A DNA stretch of 64,000 nucleotides from Kofleriaceae bacterium (GTDB lineage Bacteria > Myxococcota_A > Polyangia > Haliangiales > Haliangiaceae): contig JANTGM010000014.1 in NCBI GenBank assembly GCA_024762925.1, positions 20,522-84,521 of the forward strand, given 5' to 3'. The notes below the pieces were generated by a model. The model did no database searches. It was not told where the DNA came from and saw nothing but the letters and a program-made list of their open reading frames with translations. Position numbers and translations under genes: made by a program. The first letter of the stretch is position 1. Every line of letters starts with the position of its first letter. Below, piece by piece: positions 35,747 to 44,660 of this stretch.

Positions 35747-36000
35747 GCTGCAGCATACCGCGATCGGGCGATTTTGCCGATGCGCGAGTGAGGTTCCCTG
35801 CGTGGTAGTGTTGGCCGTGCTCTGCACTTCTGTCGAGATTTGCAGAGCCTAGAGGCAGTTGGGGACTTGGAATAGGACTCGCATTACGGAGCGAGAGTCG
35901 GATGCCGTTGAGGGTCTGCGATACAGATTTGGACACCATCTAAGAAGACAGCTACGCCAAAGATGTCCCTGGATCAGATTCGGAAGACAGGAGGAGGAGC

Positions 36001-36597
36001 ATGACAACACTTTACTTAATCACGTTGATCGTTGGTGGCTGCTTGTTGTTGCTGTCCATATTCGCTGGCGGCGATCACGAACTAGACTCTGATGTTGACG
36101 TTGATCTAAGTGCCGACATGGATCTAGACCACGACGTCGACGGCTTTGATGCTGGTGGCTACGACGCCTGGTTGCCCATTGGATCGCTTCGGTTTTGGAC
36201 ATTCTTTGCTGCGTTTTTTGGCTTGGTTGGAACTGTTCTTACTGCGACCGGTGGCATGAGCAAGATGATGACGCTGGCAGCGGGCATCGGTGTGGGGTAT
36301 CTCTCAGGCATTGTTGCAACGAAAGTGCTGCGAGCTCTCACCAAGCAGAGAGTTGGCAAGGTCGTTGGTGGCAATGACCTCGTTGGCATTACGGGGACGC
36401 TCATGTTGCCCGCTTCGCCGGGAGCGCCCGGAAAAATTCGTATTCAGCTCGGAGGTCGCATCCTCGAAGAGCTGGCTCACAGCGATGAGAGACCCATGCG
36501 TCAAGGCGAGAAGGTTCTCATTATTGCAAAACACGAGGATGGAGGCGTGCTGGTTTCTCCTGCACCCCTCCTTGGAGATGGAAAGGAAACCCTATGA
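36001..36597 (+). CDS. NfeD/OB-fold-like membrane protein of the flotillin operon
   Basis: 198 residues. One N-terminal helix (LYLITLIVGGCLLLLSIF), a striking Asp-rich loop (about 25-50), further helices (FWTFFAAFFGLVGTVL, TLAAGIGVGYLSGIVA), and a C-terminal OB-like segment (LVGITGTLMLPASPGAPGKI onward, ending VLVSPAPLL). This resembles YqiJ/NfeD-like partners of bacterial flotillins. The ribosome binding site AGGAGGAGG lies just before the ATG. The following flotillin gene overlaps by four bases. Confidence 0.82.
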   Translation: MTTLYLITLIVGGCLLLLSIFAGGDHELDSDVDVDLSADMDLDHDVDGFDAGGYDAWLPIGSLRFWTFFAAFFGLVGTVLTATGGMSKMMTLAAGIGVGYLSGIVATKVLRALTKQRVGKVVGGNDLVGITGTLMLPASPGAPGKIRIQLGGRILEELAHSDERPMRQGEKVLIIAKHEDGGVLVSPAPLLGDGKETL

Positions 36598-37958
36598 ATG
36601 AACTGATTGAGTCACTGAAGATTGCCGGGGCCGTAGGAGGCGGGGTCGTTGTTGCCGCAATTCTCCTGATGGGCATGCTCAAGCGCTTCCTGCATGTCTG
36701 CCCCCCAAACAAGGTTCTGATTTTCTCGGGTCGAAATCGCACTGCGGATGACGGCTCCACGGTTGGCTTTCGCACCGTTTTTGGCGGTCGAGGTTGGCGC
36801 GTGCCCATTCTGGAAGAAGTGAAGGAAATGGACCTTACGAACATTTCTGTTCCCATGAGCATTGCTGGCGCCTACTCTGAAGGTGCCGATGGAGCTCTGG
36901 GAATCCCGCTCTCTGTCCACGCAATCGCCAACGTCAAGATTTCGAGCGAGCCACATGTGGTTGGCAACGCCATCGAGCGTTTCTTGGGCCGTGGCCGCGC
37001 AGACATTGCTCGCGTCGCCAAGGAAACTCTTGAAGGCCACCTCCGCGGTGTGCTCGCAACAATGACCCCTGAAGAGGTCAACGAAGACCGACTCAAGTTT
37101 GCAAACCGTCTCACCGATGAGGCCGAACAAGACTTGCAGAAGCTCGGACTACACCTCGACACGCTCAAGATTCAGCACGTCTCCGATGATCGAAACTACC
37201 TGGAGAGCATTGGCCGGAAGCGCATTGCAGAAGTTCTGCGCAGTGCTGAGGTTGCCGAGTCCGACTCGGAGCGCGCCGCCAAAGAGGCGGAAGCAGCTGC
37301 CGGAGCTCGTGGCGAAGTTGCCATCACCAACGCCCAAGCAAACATCCTTCGCAAGAAAAACGAGCTGCGGGAGGTTGTCGCGGAACTGGATGCCGTCGCT
37401 CGAAGTGAAGAGGAGCGGGCCGAAGCCGCTGCGCAGGAAGCTCGTGCAACCGCGGAGAAAGAGCTGCAGGAGATTCGTGGTGAGCTTGAGCAGCTGCGCC
37501 TCGCCGCTGAAGTCACCATTCCTGCTGAGACCGCTCGCCACGTACGTGAGCTCGATGCTGCCGGCAATGCTGCGCAGATTGCCGAAGATGGTCGTGCCAG
37601 TGCGGAGGCTCTTCGGGTCGTCTCGGAAGCCTGGGAGGAGAGTGAAGGACAGGCGATGGATATGTACGTCCTACAAAACCTCGATGGCATCTTTGGTGAG
37701 GTTGTCTCCGCTGCCAAGGCAATGAAGGTCCGCGAGGTCAATCTTGTCGACGGTGGTGATGGCGCAACCATGCCAGCCTATGCCAGTGCCTATCCCGCAA
37801 CCGTTGCCGCGCTCATGGAGCAAGTCAATTCGTCGCTGGGTGTGAACATCAAAGGCATTCTCAGTGGCAGCAATGAGACGCCAAAGCCACTTCCCCCAAC
37901 CCCAACCCCAGTCGCCGAGCCCGCTTCTGCTGGCACGGAAGGAGGTCCAACATGGTAG
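36594..37958 (+). CDS. Flotillin-like SPFH protein, paralogue 1
   Basis: 454 residues. One N-terminal helix (IAGAVGGGVVVAAILLMGML), then the CPPNKVLIFSGR segment and SPFH domain (VPMSIAGAYSEGADG..., VKETLEGHLRGVLATMTPEE-type region), and a long Ala/Glu-rich coiled coil (about 215-335) typical of flotillins. Flotillins form large oligomers that organise membrane microdomains. The C-terminus is Pro-rich. Sites: ribosome binding site GGAAAGG precedes the ATG that overlaps the NfeD-like stop. The next paralogue overlaps by seven bases. Confidence 0.92.
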   Translation: MNELIESLKIAGAVGGGVVVAAILLMGMLKRFLHVCPPNKVLIFSGRNRTADDGSTVGFRTVFGGRGWRVPILEEVKEMDLTNISVPMSIAGAYSEGADGALGIPLSVHAIANVKISSEPHVVGNAIERFLGRGRADIARVAKETLEGHLRGVLATMTPEEVNEDRLKFANRLTDEAEQDLQKLGLHLDTLKIQHVSDDRNYLESIGRKRIAEVLRSAEVAESDSERAAKEAEAAAGARGEVAITNAQANILRKKNELREVVAELDAVARSEEERAEAAAQEARATAEKELQEIRGELEQLRLAAEVTIPAETARHVRELDAAGNAAQIAEDGRASAEALRVVSEAWEESEGQAMDMYVLQNLDGIFGEVVSAAKAMKVREVNLVDGGDGATMPAYASAYPATVAALMEQVNSSLGVNIKGILSGSNETPKPLPPTPTPVAEPASAGTEGGPTW

Positions 37959-39265
37959 CCATTCCCGTCATAATTGGCGCGCTTGTTATCGCAGGCGTTG
38001 CTCTCGCACTCATCGTTTCTCGGCTCATTCACATCTGCCCTCCAAACGAGGTTCTGATCTTCTCTGGGACCACGCGAGAGGTTAGCGACAACCGCGGTGG
38101 GTTTCGCGAAGTTGGTTATCGCCTGATTCAGGGTGGGCGCGGAATTCGCATTCCCCTAATGGAGCGAGTTGACCATCTCGATCTCACAATCATGATTATC
38201 GACCTGAAGGTTCAAGGCGCTTACGCAAAGGGCGGAATCCCGCTCAATGTTGAGGGCATCGCGAACGTGAAGATCGGTAGTACAGAAGAAATCCTAGGGA
38301 ATGGTATTGAGCGTTTGCTCGGCAAGCCCCGTGAGGAGATCATGCGCGTCGCGCGTGAGACTCTTGAGGGCAACTTGCGGGGTGTTCTGGCGACAATGAC
38401 GCCCGAGGAGGTCAATCAAGATCGAGTGAAGTTCTCCCAAGAACTTCTCAACGAGGCAGACAAGGATCTTTCAGGCCTAGGTCTTGAGCTTGATACGCTC
38501 AAGATTCAGAGCGTGTCTGATGATCGCGGATACCTCGACTCTCTTGGACGCCGTCAATCTGCCGACTTGCTCATGCGTTCGCGCATTGCAGAGGCCGAGA
38601 ACCGAGCAGTTGCGGCCGAGCAGCATGCGAGCAATACCGAGACCAAGGAGATTGCGGCCATTAATGCTGAGATCGCGAAAGCGCGAGCCGATGCAGAGAA
38701 GCGCATCGCGGACGCTAGCACTCGTAAGACCGCGATGGTGGCGGAGCAGCGTGGTCAGGTAACGTCACTGGTTGCTCGTGCGAACGCAGAGCTGGGAGTG
38801 CAGCGTGCTCGGCTTGAGCAGGTGCGCTTCCGCCTCGTAGCCGACGAAATCAAACCCGCTGAAGCACGTCGTAGCATGATGCTCGAGCAGGCTCGTGGTA
38901 ACGCAGCAAAGAGCATCGAGGAAGGCAAAGCGACGGCCGCAGCGCTTCGCGCACTTGCATCCACTTGGCGAGAAAAGGGCGATAGCGCTCGGCAGATTGT
39001 CGTGGCGCAGAAACTCAACGGCTTGGTGGGGGCACTCATGAGCACGGTGTCCAACCTGCCCATCGACAAGGTCACGTTTATCGACAAAGACCTGCGAGGT
39101 GGTGATGGGGGAAACGTGGCGGTCAAGGCTGCGGTGACCTCAGAGCAGCTCAAGCACACCTTGGGAATTGATGTGCCGGCGTTGCTCAATAAGATAGGTG
39201 GCACAAGCAGCCCTGCTCCAAAAGCCCAGTGGGTTGATGATAACGCTGTTGGTCACATCGAGTAG
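37952..39265 (+). CDS. Flotillin-like SPFH protein, paralogue 2
   Basis: 437 residues and closely similar in layout to the preceding protein: N-terminal helix (VIIGALVIAGVALALIV), CPPNEVLIFSG, an SPFH domain with VARETLEGNLRGVLATMTPE, and a coiled coil (EIAAINAEIAKARADAEKRI onward). It probably forms hetero-oligomers with its neighbour. Its ATG lies seven bases inside the upstream gene. A terminator hairpin (39288-39312) ends the operon. Confidence 0.92.
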   Translation: MVAIPVIIGALVIAGVALALIVSRLIHICPPNEVLIFSGTTREVSDNRGGFREVGYRLIQGGRGIRIPLMERVDHLDLTIMIIDLKVQGAYAKGGIPLNVEGIANVKIGSTEEILGNGIERLLGKPREEIMRVARETLEGNLRGVLATMTPEEVNQDRVKFSQELLNEADKDLSGLGLELDTLKIQSVSDDRGYLDSLGRRQSADLLMRSRIAEAENRAVAAEQHASNTETKEIAAINAEIAKARADAEKRIADASTRKTAMVAEQRGQVTSLVARANAELGVQRARLEQVRFRLVADEIKPAEARRSMMLEQARGNAAKSIEEGKATAAALRALASTWREKGDSARQIVVAQKLNGLVGALMSTVSNLPIDKVTFIDKDLRGGDGGNVAVKAAVTSEQLKHTLGIDVPALLNKIGGTSSPAPKAQWVDDNAVGHIE

Positions 39266-39287
39266 GCCTCGCCCCTGAGCAGAAGCG

Positions 39288-39312
39288 GAGGCGTCGCATC
39301 GAGCGGCGCCTC
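39288..39312 (+). terminator. Terminator of the flotillin operon
   Basis: A 10-pair stem including one T-G pair: GAGGCGTCGC (39288-39297) with GCGGCGCCTC (39303-39312), around the loop ATCGA. It lies 22 bases after the flotillin stop and is followed by TCTTCCC, a weak T tract. Function as terminator is likely. Confidence 0.6.
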
Positions 39313-39374
39313 TCTTCCCAACGGGGGATTCTGGATTCTAGGCAGTTCCCTTGAACTGCGCGCTGGCCTCCTCT

Positions 39375-40388
39375 TTAGAGGCTGTAGCCCAAGCGACGCC
39401 TGGCAGTCACGCAGTGTTGTTCACCATTGGTGAAGTCGCGACAGCAGGTGGGACGATCGTCATAGATGGCGCAGCGGTGGCGGGCACCCTCCGTTATAAG
39501 CGCCGCACAATGGTCTCCCTCGCGCCGCAACTCCGTATAATTCTCATGCACAACCAAGAGCGCAGGGTGAAGCTTCTCAACCGCATCCCCTTCGGTGATC
39601 GTGACCGAGTGATAGGCAGAGCGGCAACACGCTCCGCAGTCTTGGCAGTCAAATGGTGCCTCGAATCGCTCGCAGCCGGGAAGCGTTACTTCGACCAAAG
39701 AGTCAGCTTGGTGGCAGTGGCCAGCTTGCGTGCGCCAGGCGCAATCGCCACAGGTCTCGGGAAGACTGGTGCTGCGACCAGGTAGGCCTGTTGCGTGTAA
39801 AGGAATCGGCTCACGTCGCAGTCGGTAGAGCACCGGCGTCTCGCTCGGAGCTGCCCACTTGGCCGCCTCGGTGATGATGTTGGCAGTCGCGTCGAGCGCG
39901 CGACCAAGATGGGGCCACCACGGATTGGTACCTGCACGACGCAGTGCGTGCTTTGCTAGGGCTGTGCTCTCGTCTCGGGTGTCGGCAAGCGCGTCGAGAC
40001 CCAGTGCATCGTAGAACGCTCGAAAGTCCGTGGTAGGACCGAGAACCTCGCGCAGCCCAACGCGGCCAGACAGGGTCGCTTGAACTCGCAAGGCAGCATG
40101 CTCGCGGAAATGGTCCTCAGCGTGACGGTTGTCGAGCCCCCAATCGGGGATATCAAACGCTTCCGGACCTTCAACGAGCGAGTGGCAGAGCTCGTGGAAT
40201 ATCATCTGCGCAAGGCAATCATCTGCATCCAGGTGCTCTTCTGTGGCGATGTGCAAGCCACCAGAGCCATCGCTGTGGGCGAAGGCATCCGCAGTCCGCT
40301 CGACCCTAAGACCGATTTTGTGAGCCGCCGCGATCCAGATTTCGCTGAGTGGATCGCGATAGCAATACCGAATGCTGCGTGGCTTCAC
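39375..40388 (-). CDS. Fusion of HExxH metallopeptidase-like domain and YkgJ-type Cys-cluster domain
   Basis: 337 residues from the GTG at 40388, two bases after the crotonase stop; the longer frame overlapping that gene is not believed. The N-terminal half contains QMIFHELCHSLVEG (HExxH at 65-69), a zinc-protease motif with nearby acidic residues. The C-terminal half has CGDCAWRTQAGHC and then CQDCGACCRSAYHS, ending CAIYDDRPTCCRDF and QHC: this is the YkgJ-type Zn/Fe-chelating cluster. The combination is unusual; I do not know a named family. No signal peptide, so likely cytoplasmic. Confidence 0.78.
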   Translation of the reverse strand: MKPRSIRYCYRDPLSEIWIAAAHKIGLRVERTADAFAHSDGSGGLHIATEEHLDADDCLAQMIFHELCHSLVEGPEAFDIPDWGLDNRHAEDHFREHAALRVQATLSGRVGLREVLGPTTDFRAFYDALGLDALADTRDESTALAKHALRRAGTNPWWPHLGRALDATANIITEAAKWAAPSETPVLYRLRREPIPLHATGLPGRSTSLPETCGDCAWRTQAGHCHQADSLVEVTLPGCERFEAPFDCQDCGACCRSAYHSVTITEGDAVEKLHPALLVVHENYTELRREGDHCAALITEGARHRCAIYDDRPTCCRDFTNGEQHCVTARRRLGYSL

Positions 40389-40390
40389 GC

Positions 40391-41191
40391 CTACTTGCCT
40401 TTGTACTCGGGTGGCCGCTTCGCCATAAATGAGGCCATCGCCTCTCCGAGATCTTCTGAGGCAAGGAATGCCGAGTTCCATGCGCTGACATAGGAGAGTC
40501 CGGCTTTCGCTCCATGATCGCGACCGAAGTCGAGTACGTCTTTGACCCCCCGTACGGTGAGGGGAGGATTGGCGGCAATGGTCTTAGCCATGTCATCAGC
40601 GGCCTTGTGAAGTGCTGCGGTCGTTGGGTGCAGGTGATTGACGAGACCAATCGTGGCAGCTCTGTTGGCATCGATGTCAGCAGCGGTCATGGCAAGCTCG
40701 CGGGCATGGCCTTGACCAACGATGTTTGGGAGTCGTTGTAAGGTGCCAAGGTCGGCGACAATTGCGATACGCGTCTCACGGACCGAGAAGAGGGCATCGT
40801 CACTCGCCAGCCGAATGTCGCAGGCGGTGATGAGATCAATGCCGCCACCGATACATGGGCCGTGGATGGCAGCGATCACAGGAACAGGGCATCGAACGAC
40901 ACTCTCCATGCAGTCTTGCCAGTCGCGTATGAGAGCGAGAAGCGCGGTTCGCTCTGTGGCACCGCCGCCGGTGAATAGCGTCGCGTGCTCCTTGAAAGTG
41001 GCGGGCAGGTCGAGGCCATAGCTAAACGCCTTTGCTGTGGAGCGAAGTACTACCGCACGCGTTTCGGGTCTTGAGGCGATGTCCTCAAACGCCTCGCGTA
41101 CTTCGGGAAAGAACGCAGGAGGCATTGTCCGACTGGTGATGCTAATGGTGGCAACGTTGTCAGAAAACTCTAAGGAAAGTGTGCTGGCCAT
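40391..41191 (-). CDS. Crotonase-family enzyme, probable dienoyl-CoA isomerase
   Basis: 266 residues from the ATG at 41191 with GGAG close upstream. The crotonase core is clear: oxyanion-hole segments RSTAKAFSYGLDL and AIHGPCIGGGIDL. The active-site run VRETRIAIVADLGTLQRLP has the Glu and Asp in the spacing seen in delta(3,5)-delta(2,4)-dienoyl-CoA isomerase (ECH1), rather than hydratase. It would shift double bonds during unsaturated fatty acid oxidation. Operon partners (metallopeptidase/YkgJ fusion and small proteins) give no further hint. Confidence 0.88.
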   Translation of the reverse strand: MASTLSLEFSDNVATISITSRTMPPAFFPEVREAFEDIASRPETRAVVLRSTAKAFSYGLDLPATFKEHATLFTGGGATERTALLALIRDWQDCMESVVRCPVPVIAAIHGPCIGGGIDLITACDIRLASDDALFSVRETRIAIVADLGTLQRLPNIVGQGHARELAMTAADIDANRAATIGLVNHLHPTTAALHKAADDMAKTIAANPPLTVRGVKDVLDFGRDHGAKAGLSYVSAWNSAFLASEDLGEAMASFMAKRPPEYKGK

Positions 41192-41234
41192 TTCTCCGCA
41201 TCCTCGCACAGCGAGAGCGCGACGGCATTCGTTT

Positions 41235-41402
41235 CTACGAGTTGCGTTTGAATCGGTAGCGGCCCTTGGAACCGCCGTCAAAGAGGGGAGCACGGCCCTC
41301 CTCAGCAAGCATTTGCGTAAACAACGTGCGAGATTCCTCATCGAGAAGCTCCCAGTCTTCTCGCGTCAGTAGAAACCCCGATAAGAATAATTCCCGCCCC
41401 AT
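41235..41402 (-). CDS. Small conserved-looking protein, 55 residues
   Basis: A short frame from the ATG at 41402 to a TAG at 41235, lying between the crotonase and a lipoprotein gene on the same strand. The sequence begins MGRELFLSGFLLTREDWELL and ends GGSKGRYRFKRNS. The amphipathic helix with ordered charges and a basic C-terminus look protein-like, and codon use matches neighbours. An in-frame GTG two codons upstream (41408) is an alternative start. No strong ribosome binding site. Function unknown. Confidence 0.55.
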   Translation of the reverse strand: MGRELFLSGFLLTREDWELLDEESRTLFTQMLAEEGRAPLFDGGSKGRYRFKRNS

Positions 41403-41468
41403 GCTCACATCATGGAAGCTGGTGATCGCCGCGGCAACTTTTGTGCATACCTGCGAAGCTAAGGCGAC

Positions 41469-42191
41469 TTATTTAGGGGCGGGCTTCCCCGAACTGGCCA
41501 GGCGTTCGGCGTCTGAAATTCGATACTCGTTTAGGTCGCGTCCACCGAGGGCGCGCTTGGTGGCAACCGCTCGCAGTTTGCCAACAAAGCGAAAGCTCTC
41601 TTTGTCGTGCACAAACGACCAGATGTGAAACGTCTGCTTGCGGTCCTTGCTCATAAGCCGCACCGAGTAGAGTGGCGCAGGCTTGACCATCTTTCCAATC
41701 GCGGCACTTTGGTAGCCCGTCGAGCTGGGGTTCTCTTTGGTTTGGTATCGACCAACATCGATTTCCGTAAGCCCCTTGTCAAACTGCTCTCGGAGAACTT
41801 CGACCAGCAAGCCAATTTCGTCCCGTTGCGGCTTGTACTGGTCACTCAAGGCTTTTCCCAGCTCGTCGCCAAAGGTCGCCTTCATCCACGTCTCGTGATC
41901 TTCGAGGCGCAAGCTCGCGATCATTAGCCCGGTTGCAGGTTCATCATTGCTCATGATCGCAACACGCAAATCCCGCATGAAACGGGTGAGCCCTGAGATG
42001 GTGGCCTCGTATTTGATGTCTAAAGGGCTTTTGCCGATAGCAGGGTTGGGCGGCAAAGCTGCGTCAAACCCCTTGGCCGGTTGGGGCTTCTCACTGGTCT
42101 CGCCCTCATCATCGCAACTGGCGCCAGCACACAAGAGCGCGCTGATAAGAAGCGGTCCCACTGACCGACGGGCTACACCTAGGAAACGCAA
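41469..42191 (-). CDS. Probable lipoprotein of unknown function
   Basis: 240 residues. The N-terminus has Arg residues, a hydrophobic stretch (VGPLLISALLCAGAS) and a Cys at 26; the residues before it (GAS) are only a fair lipobox. The mature part is mostly helical with VGRYQTKENPSSTGYQSAAI and SFHIWSF-like segments (TFHIWSFVHDKESFRFVG). Not a recognised family. First gene of the minus-strand group ending at 39375; a TMEM220-like gene diverges 72 bases away. Confidence 0.65.
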   Translation of the reverse strand: MRFLGVARRSVGPLLISALLCAGASCDDEGETSEKPQPAKGFDAALPPNPAIGKSPLDIKYEATISGLTRFMRDLRVAIMSNDEPATGLMIASLRLEDHETWMKATFGDELGKALSDQYKPQRDEIGLLVEVLREQFDKGLTEIDVGRYQTKENPSSTGYQSAAIGKMVKPAPLYSVRLMSKDRKQTFHIWSFVHDKESFRFVGKLRAVATKRALGGRDLNEYRISDAERLASSGKPAPK

Positions 42192-42263
42192 TGTCTTGCG
42201 CAGGGTAGCAAGACTGTGAGAGGGATGGCCACTTGCTGGACAACCCTGTACTACGATGCGGGC

Positions 42264-42638
42264 ATGTGGATTGCCAACATCGGAATGGGAGTACTCTTTG
42301 CTATTGGGGCCATGGTCCAGTGGAATGATCCAGATCCGCTTGGCTGGATTCTGGTGTACATGGCCGCTGCGATTGCATGTGGGACATTTCGGCGGTTCTC
42401 CTGGGCATGGCTTCTGGCTCTGGTGACTGCCATAGTCGCGATTTCCTGGGGGGCTTGGATTGTTGCCGATATGCCACGCTGGGTTACGCCAAGTCAGATG
42501 TTCGAGCCCATGCAGAGCCGAGGAGGAGCTGTGGAATTGGCGCGTGAGGCGTGGGGGCTGGGAATCATCGCACTGTGGATGCTCTTACTCGTTTGGGCTG
42601 GGCGGAAGGAGGTTTCTGTCGACGATGCCGCACTGTAA
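42264..42638 (+). CDS. TMEM220-like membrane protein
   Basis: 124 residues from the ATG at 42264; upstream in-frame starts at 42216 (GTG) and 42225 (ATG) give poor leading sequence. Four hydrophobic segments, with the QWNDPDPLGWILVYMAAA motif after the first helix, which is characteristic of the TMEM220 family. Function unknown. It is transcribed away from the lipoprotein gene. Confidence 0.78.
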   Translation: MWIANIGMGVLFAIGAMVQWNDPDPLGWILVYMAAAIACGTFRRFSWAWLLALVTAIVAISWGAWIVADMPRWVTPSQMFEPMQSRGGAVELAREAWGLGIIALWMLLLVWAGRKEVSVDDAAL

Positions 42639-42734
42639 GCTGGGGTACGCTTTGTCAGTGCAAAACTACGGGTTGTGTTTTGAGCTGCAGGTGGTCTAAC
42701 GTCCTACCTGTTGGCCCTTCGCCGCACCAATCTC

Positions 42735-43784
42735 ATGGCTACCACCGAATCATCTGCAATTGCTCGACTCGTGGATGCCGCGCAGAACCGCGGCATGCCG
42801 GGCCCTGATGGCATTTTCGAGCCGATGGATCATCAGCCACCGCAGAATGCCAAGCCCCCTGGCAAGAGTGGCAGCTCTTGGTGGCTTCTCGTTGTCGCAG
42901 TGATTGTGATCGGTGGATCGGTTGTTGGGGGCTACGTGCTCGCCCAACAGCAAGGGGAAGCCGCGAACTCAGCAAACCCCGAACAGCCCAAGAGCCCAAA
43001 GAGCGCTGTTGTAGCCGCAAATGAGCCAGATGAGGTTGCTGCTTCGGCCGTCATGCCACCTGTCCCGACGCCCGTGGCAGAGGTTGACGCCGCGTTGCCA
43101 GAAGAGGTCGAGGAGCAGCTTGAGCCGGCCCTTGATGAGAAGGAGTTGGAACTCGCTTCGAAGACAGGCTTTGACATCTTGGTCGAGCCCAAAGGCGCGA
43201 AGGTGACTCTTGATGGACATGCCATTGGTGTGGCTCCACTTCGCGTTCGCAACCTTCTTCCGGGGCCACATCAGATCGATATCGAGGGGCCAGAAGGCTA
43301 TTTCGGTCAACACCAAGAGTTTGCTCTCAGTGCGGGGGAGGCCATGGTCTTGCGGCTTGTGCTGGACCCACTGAGCACTGCTGCTGTAGAGGAGTCCACC
43401 GAAGAAGGTGTTGAGGAAAAGAGCGCGAAGAAGACGCTCACTCGTCGAGAGCGGCGCAAGGCCAAGCGAGAGGCGCGTGAAAAGAAGCTCGCCGAAGCAA
43501 AGAAGCGGGCCAAGGCTCCAAACGCCAGCGAGAAAAAAGCGTTGGCAGGCGCCGATAAGGTCTCGCTAGGTACGCTGATGCTTGGGGCAAAACCGCCATG
43601 CGAGATCATCATCAATGGCAAGAAGACAGGGCTCAGCACACCTCAGCGCTCGATTCAGCTTCCCCAGGGAACCCACCGAGTTGTTCTGGTCAACAAAGAG
43701 CACAACATCCGCAAGAGCTTCAAGGTTGTTATCAAGTCGGGACGAACAACTCGAGCAATCCAAGACTTGACGAAGAAGTTGTAG
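42735..43784 (+). CDS. Membrane protein with PEGA-type domains
   Basis: 349 residues from the ATG at 42735. One helix at about 46-70 (WWLLVVAVIVIGGSVVGGYVL). After an acidic linker comes a PEGA domain (FDILVEPKGAKVTLDGHAIG, PLRVRNLLPGPHQI), then a Lys/Arg/Ala-rich stretch (TRRERRKAKREAREKKLAEA), and a second PEGA-like unit near the C-terminus (PPCEIIINGKKTGLSTPQRS). PEGA domains are surface-linked beta domains common in myxobacteria, often next to kinases. Short gap (18 bases) to the MYG1 gene. Confidence 0.82.
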   Translation: MATTESSAIARLVDAAQNRGMPGPDGIFEPMDHQPPQNAKPPGKSGSSWWLLVVAVIVIGGSVVGGYVLAQQQGEAANSANPEQPKSPKSAVVAANEPDEVAASAVMPPVPTPVAEVDAALPEEVEEQLEPALDEKELELASKTGFDILVEPKGAKVTLDGHAIGVAPLRVRNLLPGPHQIDIEGPEGYFGQHQEFALSAGEAMVLRLVLDPLSTAAVEESTEEGVEEKSAKKTLTRRERRKAKREAREKKLAEAKKRAKAPNASEKKALAGADKVSLGTLMLGAKPPCEIIINGKKTGLSTPQRSIQLPQGTHRVVLVNKEHNIRKSFKVVIKSGRTTRAIQDLTKKL

Positions 43785-43802
43785 CGGTCGAGTCTGCGAG
43801 CC

Positions 43803-44660
43803 ATGGCGTTACAACTCGCAACTCACAACGGCCCGTTTCATGCTGACGATGTTCTGGCAGCAGCCCTTGTTCGAGTCTTTGTCGACCCGCTTGCTGAGGT
43901 GGTTCGCTCGCGCGATCCTGAGGTCCTTGCAAAGGCCGACATTGTCTTTGACGTAGGTGGGGTCTTCGACGTTGCGACGCGACGCTTTGATCATCATCAG
44001 CGCGACTACAAAGGCAACCGCTCGTCTGCTGGCATGGTGCTCGACTGGCTCGAGGCGGAACGCCATGTGACCAAGAGTGTGGCTCATGCCTTGCGTTTTC
44101 AACTTGTGGACTATGTCGATGCGGTTGACACAGGAGCTCGCGCGTCTTCCGGTGACATCCCCTGCTTCTCCACCATGGTCGGTGTACTTGTCGAACGGGC
44201 CAGCGACTCGGACTTTGATCGCTGGTATGAGCGAGCTGTGTCGATGGCGATCGACATCTCGTCGGCCATTGCTATGGGTTGTCAGCGCAGTGAGCGGGAT
44301 GCTCAGGCGGTGCACTCGGCAATGGAAGAAGCTGTGGCAGACAAGCGGCGGGTCCTGTTCTTTGAAGAGTATTTGAAGTGGAAACCCGCGTACTTTGGTG
44401 CGGGTGGCGCCGAGCATCCAACCGAATATGTGATCTTTCCCGGTCGCAATGACTGGCGGGTTGTGACGATTCCTGTCGCAGCCGATAGCAAGGATGACAA
44501 ACGCAAACTGCCCGAAGAGTGGGCGGGTCTTGAGGGCGCTGCATTGGAAGAAGTCGTAGGAGTTATTGGGGCGCGCTTCTGTCACAAGAATCGCTTCATT
44601 GCGGCGTTTGAGCATCGCGAAGCAGCCCTGGCGGCTCTGCGCGCTTGGGATCGGCTCTAG
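43803..44660 (+). CDS. MYG1-family exonuclease-like protein
   Basis: 285 residues. The N-terminus THNGPFHADDVLA and then DVGGVFDVATRRFDHHQRDY contain the DHH-type metal-binding His and Asp residues of the MYG1 family. Bacterial members are thought to be phosphoesterases or exonucleases acting on nucleic acids. The stop TAG forms the first bases of a dispersed intergenic element. Confidence 0.92.
   Translation: MALQLATHNGPFHADDVLAAALVRVFVDPLAEVVRSRDPEVLAKADIVFDVGGVFDVATRRFDHHQRDYKGNRSSAGMVLDWLEAERHVTKSVAHALRFQLVDYVDAVDTGARASSGDIPCFSTMVGVLVERASDSDFDRWYERAVSMAIDISSAIAMGCQRSERDAQAVHSAMEEAVADKRRVLFFEEYLKWKPAYFGAGGAEHPTEYVIFPGRNDWRVVTIPVAADSKDDKRKLPEEWAGLEGAALEEVVGVIGARFCHKNRFIAAFEHREAALAALRAWDRL

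Noticed and set aside
35812..35826. Sigma-54-like site TGGCCGTGCTCTGCA upstream of the flotillin operon and activator
   Set aside because: Only nine bases lie between GG and GC, whereas ten are needed; it also lacks the usual A/C of the -24 box.
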